Shown one piece after another: positions 1-6,706 of a stretch of DNA of 8,102 bases. Within the stretch, counting starts at the first letter, position 1. Each line of letters starts with the position of its first letter. Below the pieces are notes generated by a model, which was not told the origin of the DNA, did no database searches, and was given only the letters and a program-made list of their open reading frames with translations. Source of the DNA: Chitinophagaceae bacterium (lineage in GTDB: Bacteria > Bacteroidota > Bacteroidia > Chitinophagales > Chitinophagaceae); NCBI GenBank assembly GCA_003456175.1, contig DMPB01000181.1, positions 12,696 to 20,797 of the forward strand, in the 5' to 3' direction. The position numbers were made by a program, and so were the translations under genes.

Positions 1-848
1 TGGTAGCCGAAAACGAGCTTGCCTGGCGTTCTGAACATGAAACCAAAGAAGGTGTACTACGCATTTGGGAGGTAATGAAACAATGTATGTACCGTGGCTG
101 TCATACCAACGGCATACTACCAGGTGGGTTACAAGTTCGCAGAAGAGCCTTCGACCTGAATAAAAAACTCATTACCAATCGTACTTATAGCAACTTTGAA
201 ACTTGGGTCGAAGCCATACGCAACGGAGGCAATAACTTCCAATACATTTTAGATTGGGTAAGTTGTTTTGCCCTTGCGGTAAATGAAGAAAATGCCAGTT
301 TCGGCCGCGTAGTAACAGCGCCAACCAATGGAGCAGCAGGCGTAATTCCGGCAGTATTACAATACTATATTACTTTTTGTGATGGTTTAGATGAAGATAA
401 AATCGTTCGATTTTTATTAACTGCCAGCGAAGTAGGAAGCATCTTTAAGAAAGGAGCTACCATTTCTGCAGCTATGGGTGGCTGCCAAGCCGAAATTGGC
501 GTGAGCAGTGCCATGGCTGCCGCCGCTTTAACAGAATGCTTGGGTGGCACGCAACGACAAGCTTTAATGGCGGCCGAAATAGCCATGGAACACCACCTTG
601 GGCTCACTTGCGACCCCATTGCAGGCTTGGTTCAAGTACCTTGCATAGAACGCAATACTATGGGAGCAATTAAGGCTATCACGGCATCACAATTGGCGTT
701 ACAGAGTAGTCCAGATTATGCCAAAGTAAGTTTAGATAAGGTTATTACTACTATGTGGCATACAGCACTAGATATGAGCCACAAATACAAAGAAACTGCC
801 GATGGCGGCCTCGCAGTGCACATTCCTATTAGCCTAAGTGAGTGCTAG
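1..848 (+). CDS. sdaA: L-serine ammonia-lyase, iron-sulphur type (5' partial)
   Basis: Converts L-serine to pyruvate and ammonia using a [4Fe-4S] cluster; a cytoplasmic amino-acid catabolic enzyme. The reading frame is open from base 3, so the true start lies left of the window. About 281 C-terminal residues are visible, against roughly 450-475 in the single-chain family. Family hallmarks seen are [17 protein letters not shown], the [12 protein letters not shown] block and [18 protein letters not shown]. Cysteine codons at 483-485, 609-611 and 642-644 are spaced 42 and 11 residues apart, the spacing I recall for the three cluster ligands of the Legionella enzyme. The protein ends exactly on a cysteine (codon 843-845, ...SLSEC), matching the C-terminal 'tail-in-mouth' fourth ligand described for that enzyme. 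It converges on the metalloprotease gene, with a shared terminator between. Family call is firm; ligand roles are by analogy. Confidence 0.96.
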   Translation, partial: VAENELAWRSEHETKEGVLRIWEVMKQCMYRGCHTNGILPGGLQVRRRAFDLNKKLITNRTYSNFETWVEAIRNGGNNFQYILDWVSCFALAVNEENASFGRVVTAPTNGAAGVIPAVLQYYITFCDGLDEDKIVRFLLTASEVGSIFKKGATISAAMGGCQAEIGVSSAMAAAALTECLGGTQRQALMAAEIAMEHHLGLTCDPIAGLVQVPCIERNTMGAIKAITASQLALQSSPDYAKVSLDKVITTMWHTALDMSHKYKETADGGLAVHIPISLSEC

Positions 849-886
849 TGAACTGATTGTTTCATTCACTATCGCAATGGCATCTA

Positions 887-903
887 CATTTACCGTAAGG
901 TAT
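887..903 (+). repeat. Intergenic GTAA-hairpin repeat, copy A
   Basis: Reads CATTTACCGTAAGGTAT, 38 bases after the sdaA stop and before the terminator. It is a 17-base exact match to copy B (4680-4696, opposite strand). The TACC and GGTA arms at 891-894 and 899-902 can pair around a GTAA loop, which fits the GNRA tetraloop class if transcribed. It is in the sense orientation relative to sdaA. Function unknown. Confidence 0.75.
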
Positions 904-922
904 TTTCTTAAGATGCTATTAT

Positions 923-952
923 AAAAAAAGGCTGCCGATGGCAGCCCTTTTT
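923..952 (+). terminator. Bidirectional intrinsic terminator
   Basis: A 7-bp GC-rich stem (GGCTGCC 930-936, GGCAGCC 940-946) closes a GAT loop. It is preceded by seven A and followed, after one C, by five T. Both strands therefore carry a stem plus U-tract, as expected between the convergent sdaA and metalloprotease genes. Confidence 0.9.
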
Positions 953-960
953 AGTATGCA

Positions 961-979
961 GCAACACCATTAGTGTTGC
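961..979 (-). other. Hairpin enclosing the metalloprotease stop codon
   Basis: GCAACAC (961-967) and GTGTTGC (973-979) form a perfect 7-bp inverted repeat around a 5-base loop. The loop contains the TAA stop codon of the protease (970-972, minus strand). No U-tract follows directly, so it is unlikely to terminate by itself; the true terminator is 9 bases further on in the direction of protease transcription. It could be an extra 3'-end structure or chance. Confidence 0.4.
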
Positions 980-3900
980 ACAATTACTTTCACATTTTCA
1001 ACTTTGCCATTTACATCTACAACTTGTAATTGGTATACGCCGTTGGTTAAACCAGCTACAGGTATGGTTGCATTTTGGGCTTTAACATTCTGTTGTTTCC
1101 AAACCAACTTACCATCAATTGCAAAGAGCTGTAAAGCTTGCATGTTCACCGTGTTTTGAACGAATACATAGTTACTTGCAGGGTTTGGCAATACTTGCAA
1201 TTCGGCAGATTTACCAAAATTAACGCGGGCTACCTTGCTATATGAAAACTTACCATCTGTATCTATTTGTTTGATACGGTAGTACACCACAGGTGCATTT
1301 ACATTGTTATGTATGAAATTGTAAGTAGCAATGGTATTAGCTCTGTTGCGTGGCATAACTACCCCGATTGACTTGTAATTAACACCATCGGTAGCAACTT
1401 GTACTTCGTAACTAGCAACATTTACTTCGTTAGCAACTTCCCATTGTAAGGCTGCGCTATTAGCTCCCGATGCTTTGGCAGTGAAGCTTAACCAAGATAC
1501 AGGTAAGGCGAATTGTACATTACGGCAATAGCTCAAACTCCAAGAGTTTAGTGTACCTATATCACCCTGTCCGGCATCTGTTACCGTTAATGTCCATAAG
1601 CCATTTACTTCTGAACCATTCAAAGTAGCTAGGCTACCGGTAGGCTTGGTCGATGAAGTTCCAAGTGCAGGACAAGTAATCAAACTTGCAGCAGAATCAT
1701 TGTAAGTAACCGTAACAGTACCGTTACGACTACATGTTCCCGAAAAATCTTTCAAATTAACTGATGTACCACCTGGATTAGCAATGCTTAATACTACATC
1801 ACCGATATAAGTGTGTGTCATATTTACGGTAACGTTCACATCAGTAGCATTACCTGAGTTAGCAACAAAAATATTATTAGTAATGGTAGCTAAGTCGTTT
1901 ATTGTAGCAAAAGGTACGGTTTCATCGCTAGCACAACCAACAGGTGCAGTACCAAATCCAATTACGTTACTAGCAAGCGTGGTACCTCCACAAGCTGTGC
2001 TATTCGCAATAACACGATAATAATAAACTGTGTTTGGATTTAATGTAACATTAGATACGGCGAAAGTGTCTGTAGTGTTAATCGTTGTTACATAAGGTGT
2101 TGAAAAGTTCGTTGTACTGATTTGAACTGTGTACGATGTTGCTCCATTTAAAGTTCTCCAACGGAAAGTAGGCGTTAAACTTAAGCCATTAGTACTTTGT
2201 GTTGGCGATACAATGGTAACATTACCCAACAAATCACCACGATCAATGCCGATGGTTCTAACAACGTTGGTGGTACCACTAGCACTACCCGTAATGGTAA
2301 CGTTATATGGACCAACCGGCAAGCCACCAATACCGTTCAATGTAATCACTGTTGAGTCGCCAGGTGTTACAGGGTTAACGCTAAAAGTTGCAGTAACACC
2401 TTGCGGTAAATTAGATGCACTTAATGTGATAGGATTATTAAAACCACCTAAACTACTGGTACGCAACACAACTGTTGTACTACTTGGCCAAGGTGAACAC
2501 AAGCGACGAACTTCTGGATTATTGAATGCAAAAGTACTTTGGCTACTTGCTACAATTGAAAAGTTAACATCAGAAATATCAAAGAAAATATTTCCTAGAG
2601 CACGTACTCTCACTCTAGCAGTACTGCTAATGGTGGTAGGAATACGAACTTCTTCAGAACCATCATTGGCAGTGCTTGCAGCTAAAACAAATGGATAATT
2701 GAATCCACCATCTGTAGATAATTCAATAGCTACGTTGCTAACATTGAAAGGCGCAATATTGGTTGCAGCAACATCCCAACGAATCGTTTGGAAGCTACCT
2801 GCAGTCCAACTTACAGCTGTATTGGGAGCCAGAACACCAAACGGTGTACTACCAGCAACAGTTACTACCATTTCATCGTTGTTAACACCACCCACTGGCT
2901 GATTATCTCTCACTGTCAATGCAAAACGCATCGTTCTGTTGATACCTGGTAACAACTCACCAATCGTAGTTGTACCACTTACCACATTTTGCATACGAGG
3001 GAAAGTACGACTATTACTTGCTACCGGAGAAAAGCTACGGAATAATGGAGCATTAGCGCCAGATGGGGCGTTCCAGTTACCGAATGTACCACCTACGTTC
3101 GATTGCTCCCAGCAATACGTAAGGTTAGCACCAGCATCAGGATCGCTACCAGTACCTGTTAACACAAACGGAGTAGCGATAGGAATGGTATAATCAGGCC
3201 CAGCATCTACAGTAGGAATAGTGTTGGTAACGCTCGTTAAGTTACCACAAGTAGCTCCAGAACCAGTTGTTAAAAATACTCTGGCTTGCTCAAAACTTAC
3301 GAAATGGAAATAAGGGTTACTGTTGTTTTGTAAATCGTTAGTTACACCACAAATACCTGCATATGCCATAATAGTGCTACCACTACCAGGCTCGGCATTT
3401 GTTGATGTACTTCCGTTACCAGCACAACTACCTGTAGCAGCGTTAAAAGTGTGACCGCAACCCAATTGGTGCCCCATTTCATGGGCTACATAATCTACAT
3501 CAAAAGGGTCGCCAACAGGGCTATTAGAGCCTGTTACACCTTGAGCTTTCCTGCTGCTTACGCAAATAGAACCTAAGCTAGCGATACCGCCACCGCCAGT
3601 ACTAAATACGTGCCCAAGATCGTAATTGCCATTTCCAATGATATTGTCAAGTATACTTTGATTCTGTCCTAACATAGTTCCACCATTACTATTGGTGTAA
3701 CCATCGGTATTGGTATCAAAGAAAATGATAGAAGTATTATTGGCAATCATTTGCAAACGTACCCCTACTTCTTTTTCATAAATACCAGAAACCCTATTAG
3801 CAGATGCGTTAATTGCAGACTGTACCACAGCCACATCTTGTACGGCCGTGAAAAAGTTCGAATATTCTGCATTGGCCGCAATCGCTGTTCTGTAAGTACG

Positions 3901-4542
3901 TAATGTATTACCCGTGCTTCTGTTAGCAGTGGGCATAGAGCCTACCATATCAGAACGCATTTTTTCTGTCATACCTACAATCTCGCCTTCAACATAATTG
4001 CCAATCATCTTTGCATTACGCTTCGCAAAAGCTATATAAGCAGTTTTGTTATTGGCATAAGCCGGATCAATTCTAATATCTCCCTTTTCGCCATTATTAA
4101 AAACGAAACCATAAAAACCCAAATATCCCCAGCTAAAACGAGCTAAAGCGCCACTACCATCGGTAGCAACACCTGCAAAGTTGCGCATCAAAGGAAAGCG
4201 AGCTTCTAGTTCGGGGGCTAATGTTGGTACATGTTCTACAGCAAATTCTTGAAAAGTACCATCACCTAAAGGAATTTGAATGCGAGGCAAACGGCTAAAT
4301 CGTGATGGATCTTGCAGGTTTTCCATAGGTGCCGAAAACAGTACCCGCTTTATGGCCAACGTATCCAATTCAAATACACCAAAAATTTCTGGTTTTTTTA
4401 GTAACCCTTGTGTTACCGATGTTCCAGATTTTTCATTGCCCACTTGGTTCCAAGGCTGTATGCCTTTTTGAGCATTCGCAGTCACCGATACAGTGCCAAC
4501 CATCAGCGCTACGGCAAAGCATTGCTTTAAAATTTGCCTCAT
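970..4542 (-). CDS. Secreted reprolysin-like zinc metalloprotease with P domain and T9SS type A sorting domain
   Basis: A 1190-residue exported protease. Residues 1-24 are a signal peptide ending TANA|QK. Residues 25 to about 205 look like a propeptide without cysteine, so no cysteine switch. The catalytic domain (about 214-435) carries the metzincin zinc site HEMGHQLGCGH at 354-364 (ligands His354, His358, His364; catalytic Glu355) and a Met-turn at IMAY (Met392). An Ig/PKD-like segment follows (about 443-565, PTVDAGPD), then further Ig-like modules (about 565-770) and an Fn3-like module (about 774-867). Residues about 870-1006 resemble a proprotein-convertase P domain (HTYIGDVVLSI; GLWTLTVTD; SWSLSYC). 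A second Fn3-like module (about 1014-1109) precedes the T9SS type A domain (about 1115-1190: LQVLPNPASNYVFV, NGVYQLQVVD). It is probably moved across the outer membrane by T9SS and processed there. The substrate cannot be told. The ATG start is fixed by the signal peptide; no Shine-Dalgarno is present. Confidence 0.95.
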   Translation of the reverse strand: MRQILKQCFAVALMVGTVSVTANAQKGIQPWNQVGNEKSGTSVTQGLLKKPEIFGVFELDTLAIKRVLFSAPMENLQDPSRFSRLPRIQIPLGDGTFQEFAVEHVPTLAPELEARFPLMRNFAGVATDGSGALARFSWGYLGFYGFVFNNGEKGDIRIDPAYANNKTAYIAFAKRNAKMIGNYVEGEIVGMTEKMRSDMVGSMPTANRSTGNTLRTYRTAIAANAEYSNFFTAVQDVAVVQSAINASANRVSGIYEKEVGVRLQMIANNTSIIFFDTNTDGYTNSNGGTMLGQNQSILDNIIGNGNYDLGHVFSTGGGGIASLGSICVSSRKAQGVTGSNSPVGDPFDVDYVAHEMGHQLGCGHTFNAATGSCAGNGSTSTNAEPGSGSTIMAYAGICGVTNDLQNNSNPYFHFVSFEQARVFLTTGSGATCGNLTSVTNTIPTVDAGPDYTIPIATPFVLTGTGSDPDAGANLTYCWEQSNVGGTFGNWNAPSGANAPLFRSFSPVASNSRTFPRMQNVVSGTTTIGELLPGINRTMRFALTVRDNQPVGGVNNDEMVVTVAGSTPFGVLAPNTAVSWTAGSFQTIRWDVAATNIAPFNVSNVAIELSTDGGFNYPFVLAASTANDGSEEVRIPTTISSTARVRVRALGNIFFDISDVNFSIVASSQSTFAFNNPEVRRLCSPWPSSTTVVLRTSSLGGFNNPITLSASNLPQGVTATFSVNPVTPGDSTVITLNGIGGLPVGPYNVTITGSASGTTNVVRTIGIDRGDLLGNVTIVSPTQSTNGLSLTPTFRWRTLNGATSYTVQISTTNFSTPYVTTINTTDTFAVSNVTLNPNTVYYYRVIANSTACGGTTLASNVIGFGTAPVGCASDETVPFATINDLATITNNIFVANSGNATDVNVTVNMTHTYIGDVVLSIANPGGTSVNLKDFSGTCSRNGTVTVTYNDSAASLITCPALGTSSTKPTGSLATLNGSEVNGLWTLTVTDAGQGDIGTLNSWSLSYCRNVQFALPVSWLSFTAKASGANSAALQWEVANEVNVASYEVQVATDGVNYKSIGVVMPRNRANTIATYNFIHNNVNAPVVYYRIKQIDTDGKFSYSKVARVNFGKSAELQVLPNPASNYVFVQNTVNMQALQLFAIDGKLVWKQQNVKAQNATIPVAGLTNGVYQLQVVDVNGKVENVKVIVQH

Positions 4543-4643
4543 TGCATTAGTAAATTTAAAAAATTCAGTTTGGCGATTCCACGGGTTATAAGTTGGTAAA
4601 TTTACATAAGTACCTACATATTTTCACATTTTTTTCATAAATG

Positions 4644-4670
4644 AAAAAAGCCGCACTGAATGCGGCTTTT
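4644..4670 (-). terminator. Intrinsic terminator for the 287-aa outer-membrane protein gene
   Basis: AAAAGCCGCA (4646-4655) and TGCGGCTTTT (4661-4670) form a 10-bp stem with loop CTGAA. On the minus strand the stem is followed by a T-run (complement of A 4644-4649). It lies 33 bases past the stop codon at 4704-4706. The T-run belongs to a second inverted repeat (4630-4638 with 4641-4649, 9 bp, 2-base loop), which could form an AT-rich hairpin right after it. It should insulate the downstream protease gene. Confidence 0.85.
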
Positions 4671-4679
4671 GTAAGATGT

Positions 4680-4696
4680 ATACCTTACGGTAAATG
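4680..4696 (-). repeat. Intergenic GTAA-hairpin repeat, copy B
   Basis: On the minus strand it reads CATTTACCGTAAGGTAT, identical over 17 bases to copy A. It starts 7 bases after the stop codon of the 287-aa gene, in sense orientation, and precedes that gene's terminator. It has the same TACC/GGTA stem with a GTAA loop. Confidence 0.75.
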
Positions 4697-4703
4697 CTGC
4701 TTC

Positions 4704-5567
4704 TTAAAAGCGAATACCTAAGTTAAAGCCTAAGCCACGTAGGCCTGCCCAACCACCAGTTGATTTAACAGTACCACCGTTAGCATTAACTGTTGATTCA
4801 AACTTAAAAGTTGGGAACTCAATTTTGTCAAGCTCAGCTTTAAGTTCTTGCTGCTCTCTAGCATCTAGCGCATTGGCAGCTCTAAAAGTTAAGTCGCCAT
4901 TTGAACTTCCGTAGTGCCCACCAATAATCCAAATATCAAGCGTAATAAACTTACCAAAAGTATATTGAGTACCTAGCATTAAACCACCACTGAACGAAGT
5001 GATTTTACCTGTAAAGGTGGCTTCATTCGGACGTGGAACTACTACAGGCCCTCCAGGTGTTGGTACGGTAACAGTGTAAGAAAAATCTACAGGTACCGAT
5101 AAATCAAATGAGGCCTGACGTACATAGGGCGCTAGATAAAAACCACGCATCCAACCACGCTTACCAGGATACCAACGAAACTCTCCAGTAATAGCACTAT
5201 TACCTATTTCTACGCGGTTTATAGCTACACTGTTCTCCCCTACAATATCATTAATGTTCGATTGCAAAGGCAAGCTACCCTTTGGCATAAAGCGATAACC
5301 CACTGCTATGCTGGCGTGCTTTCCTAAAGCTCTTTCATACATAAAGCTGTAGTTTTTTACCGCAAGGCTTCCTAAGTTTATTTTAAAAATATTCTTACCC
5401 GGCGTTTGCTTTTTGGGAAGTCCTTGAAGCGTTGGCGTAAGTGCTTCGGTAGTGCTTACAACCTCTGCAGAAGTTGGTTTTGCTGAAGATGAATCTACAA
5501 CGGGTTGTTGGGCTTGCACTGTATTTAAAAATAGGCAAGCTCCCAAAATTGTGGTTATACGTTTCAT
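4704..5567 (-). CDS. Exported outer-membrane beta-barrel-like protein, function unknown (possibly DUF3575-like)
   Basis: A 287-residue protein starting at the ATG at 5565-5567, chosen because MKRITTILGACLFLNTVQAQ is a clear signal peptide; the longer frame needs a TTG start and puts 27 unrelated residues before it. Residues 21 to about 58 are a Ser/Thr/Pro-rich linker. From about 61 on there are alternating amphipathic strands with aromatic and glycine residues (KNYSFMYERAL, IAVGYRFMPKG, ITGEFRWYPGKRG, FYLAPYVR, GLMLGTQYTFG), ending in GLGFNLGIRF. A C-terminal Phe suits an outer-membrane barrel. A charged helix-like loop (about 232-250) interrupts the strands. The pattern recalls DUF3575 and related barrel families, but I assign no function. 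It lies 93 bases downstream of the Rrf2 gene on the same strand and may be co-transcribed with it. Confidence 0.8.
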   Translation of the reverse strand: MKRITTILGACLFLNTVQAQQPVVDSSSAKPTSAEVVSTTEALTPTLQGLPKKQTPGKNIFKINLGSLAVKNYSFMYERALGKHASIAVGYRFMPKGSLPLQSNINDIVGENSVAINRVEIGNSAITGEFRWYPGKRGWMRGFYLAPYVRQASFDLSVPVDFSYTVTVPTPGGPVVVPRPNEATFTGKITSFSGGLMLGTQYTFGKFITLDIWIIGGHYGSSNGDLTFRAANALDAREQQELKAELDKIEFPTFKFESTVNANGGTVKSTGGWAGLRGLGFNLGIRF

Positions 5568-5590
5568 GTTGATACAGTTAGTTGGTTTAA

Positions 5591-5622
5591 AGATAATGTT
5601 GGCGTGGGCGTTTAGATAATGT
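5591..5622. repeat. Direct repeat upstream of the 287-aa gene
   Basis: AGATAATGT occurs at 5591-5599 and 5614-5622, 23 bases apart (about two helical turns), each preceded by GTTT or TTT. The repeat lies 24-55 bases upstream of the ATG, where an activator or repressor could bind. The left copy overlaps a weak -7-like box on the minus strand (TATCTTTA, 5588-5595) that has no matching -33 element. Suggestive only. Confidence 0.3.
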
Positions 5623-5660
5623 GTTTTGTGAATAAGCCTTTTGAACAAGCCAAAGATGGT

Positions 5661-6065
5661 TTATACCAAATCGGCTACTGTTCTGTTTTCTAAAATACCA
5701 AGAGATGCATCGCGTACCTCACTCATAATATGGTTCAAGCCGCAGCACTGCTCATCGCAATCTTTACATTTTTTGTAAAAGTTCAAACTCACACAAGGCA
5801 ATAACGCAATCGGTCCATCAATAATACGCATTATTTTGGCCAAAGTGATGGTATCTGGTGGCGTAGCAAAATAGTAGCCACCTCCTTTCCCTTTTTTACT
5901 GGCAAGCAATCCAGCCTTTTTGAGCTCCAGTAAAATATTCTCTAAAAACTTAATAGGTATTTTCTTTTTCTTAGCTATCTCAGCAATCAAAATGGGTACA
6001 CCGTTCGATTGTTGTGCAATGTAGGTAAGTGCTTTGAACGCATACTGCGACTTCTTACTTAGCAT
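5661..6065 (-). CDS. Rrf2-family winged-helix transcriptional regulator with cysteine cluster
   Basis: A 134-residue DNA-binding regulator of the Rrf2 family (IscR, NsrR, CymR relatives). The ATG at 6063-6065 is chosen because Rrf2 proteins usually begin MLSKKxxYAxKAL; the upstream TTG extension (to 6089) overlaps the candidate promoter. The helix-turn-helix covers about residues 20-50 (IAEIAKKKKIPIKFLENIL). The wing is KGKGGGYYFATPP (58-70), followed by the typical ITLAKIMRIIDGPI. Cysteines at 91, 100, 103, 107 and 108, with His112 close by, occupy the region where IscR binds its cluster through three Cys and a His, so an iron-sulphur or redox sensor is likely. The spacing differs from IscR, and the exact effector cannot be told. 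It is divergent from the 166-aa gene and upstream of the 287-aa gene. Confidence 0.93.
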   Translation of the reverse strand: MLSKKSQYAFKALTYIAQQSNGVPILIAEIAKKKKIPIKFLENILLELKKAGLLASKKGKGGGYYFATPPDTITLAKIMRIIDGPIALLPCVSLNFYKKCKDCDEQCCGLNHIMSEVRDASLGILENRTVADLV

Positions 6066-6086
6066 TATTGTTAGGTTGTTTCGCTT

Positions 6087-6101
6087 CAAAATAACATTTT
6101 G
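6087..6101. promoter_or_regulatory. Candidate operator: 15-bp palindrome
   Basis: CAAAAT-AAC-ATTTTG is a perfect inverted repeat with 6-base arms. It covers the proposed -7 box of rrf2 and touches the -33 box of the 166-aa gene. A dimeric regulator bound here could block both promoters. The divergently encoded Rrf2 protein is the obvious candidate, but this is inferred from position only. Confidence 0.4.
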
Positions 6102-6118
6102 TTGGGCAAATACGCAAC
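6087..6118 (-). promoter_or_regulatory. Candidate rrf2 promoter (GTTG-N20-TTATTTTG)
   Basis: On the minus strand GTTG (6118-6115) is followed after exactly 20 bases by TTATTTTG (6094-6087). This resembles the Bacteroidota -33 TTG / -7 TAnnTTTG promoter with one -7 mismatch. Transcription would start near 6080, about 15 bases before the ATG at 6065. The same arrangement appears on the opposite strand nearby, which strengthens the call. Confidence 0.45.
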
Positions 6119-6132
6119 AGCTACTTATTTTG
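6101..6132 (+). promoter_or_regulatory. Candidate promoter of the 166-aa gene (GTTG-N20-TTATTTTG)
   Basis: GTTG (6101-6104), 20 bases, then TTATTTTG (6125-6132): the same boxes and spacing as the divergent promoter. The expected transcription start is near 6139, giving a leader of about 12 bases before the ATG at 6151. Confidence 0.45.
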
Positions 6133-6150
6133 TGTTAAACTAATGCATTT

Positions 6151-6651
6151 ATGAAGCAAGTAATAACCCTATTTCTAGTAGCTGCACTTGTATGTGGCAG
6201 CGCTACCCTTGTGAAAGCACAACGTCTTGTTTTTATCTACGGACATGGCCAGTACAACCTACCCGTTTCAGATAATATGAGCAATGCTTACCAATATGGT
6301 TTAGGTGCACAAGCTGGTGTAGGTGTTGGGCTAGGCAGTTCTTTTTTTGTAGGTACATTAGGCTATCAAAATTTTAAAGGCAATAACGGTATACCCAACT
6401 TACAACTCACTACGGCCAAGCTTGGTATTCGCAAAACCATGCTTTTAAAACGTGTATTTGTGCAATTAAATGGTGGCTATGGCAACCTTAAAGCTAAAGG
6501 TGCTAGTAGTACAGATGGCGTATTTGTTGGCGATATTGTAATTGGTGCAAAGCTGGCAGGCATTGAGTTATCGGGCTCTTATGAAGGCTTCTCACAAAAC
6601 GGTTGGAACAGTTGGTTTGGCTTAAAAGCGGGTTTCCATTTTGGTTTATAA
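6151..6651 (+). CDS. Small outer-membrane beta-barrel protein, function unknown
   Basis: A 166-residue exported protein. Residues 1-23 are a signal peptide (LFLVAALVCGSATLVKA|Q). The mature part, about 143 residues, consists of glycine- and aromatic-rich amphipathic strands (YGLGAQAGVGVGLG, FFVGTLGYQNF, AKLGIRKTML, VFVQLNGGYGNL, DIVIGAKLAGIELSGSYEGF, WFGLKAGFHFGL), a size suitable for an eight-stranded barrel. No catalytic motif is visible. It ends FHFGL rather than in the usual Phe. It shares a divergent promoter region with the Rrf2 gene, so control by that regulator is plausible. A lipid- or stress-related envelope role would be a guess. Confidence 0.8.
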   Translation: MKQVITLFLVAALVCGSATLVKAQRLVFIYGHGQYNLPVSDNMSNAYQYGLGAQAGVGVGLGSSFFVGTLGYQNFKGNNGIPNLQLTTAKLGIRKTMLLKRVFVQLNGGYGNLKAKGASSTDGVFVGDIVIGAKLAGIELSGSYEGFSQNGWNSWFGLKAGFHFGL

Positions 6652-6661
6652 TATGTTTTGT

Positions 6662-6677
6662 ACGCCTTACGGCAAAT
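6662..6677 (-). repeat. Intergenic GTAA-hairpin repeat, copy D (variant)
   Basis: On the minus strand it reads ATTTGCCGTAAGGCGT. Compared with copies A to C, the closing pair of the mini-hairpin changes from A-T to G-C, with both sides substituted (GCC-GTAA-GGC). It is inverted relative to copy C. Together, 6663-6677 and 6708-6722 can form a longer imperfect stem of about 15 positions with one mismatch and one G-T pair, enclosing 30 bases. Confidence 0.65.
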
Positions 6678-6706
6678 ATGATAGCACTTTGTACATAGCG
6701 TTAAAT

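Noticed and set aside
365..619. Minus-strand open frame of 84 codons inside sdaA
   Set aside because: Antisense shadow of a conserved enzyme core.
1833..1844. TTACGGTAA inside the protease gene, resembling the intergenic repeat
   Set aside because: It lacks the CCTTACGG core and the full hairpin, and it is coding sequence.
1811..3193. Several plus-strand open frames of 67-189 codons inside the protease gene
   Set aside because: They are antisense shadows of the Thr/Val-rich repetitive coding sequence, with no signal, motif or promoter of their own.
4280..4550. Two plus-strand open frames over the start of the protease gene
   Set aside because: They mutually overlap in different frames and are antisense to a well-supported signal peptide and propeptide; no recognisable product.
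4550..4605. GTAAATTTA repeated at 4550-4558 and 4596-4604 upstream of the protease, the second copy a 10-bp palindrome (GTAAATTTAC)
   Set aside because: AT-rich and short. On the minus strand both resemble weak -7 boxes, but neither has a TTG element at the right distance, so I call no promoter for the protease.
5568..5648. N-terminal extension of the 287-aa gene by 27 residues
   Set aside because: It needs a TTG start and would place non-signal sequence before a clear signal peptide; the ATG at 5565-5567 is far better.
6066..6089. N-terminal extension of the Rrf2 gene
   Set aside because: It needs a TTG start at 6087-6089, overlaps the candidate -7 box, and the family normally begins at MLSKK.
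6143..6154. Tiny upstream frame (ATG CAT TTA TGA) overlapping the start of the 166-aa gene
   Set aside because: Three codons without a ribosome site; likely chance in an AT-rich leader.
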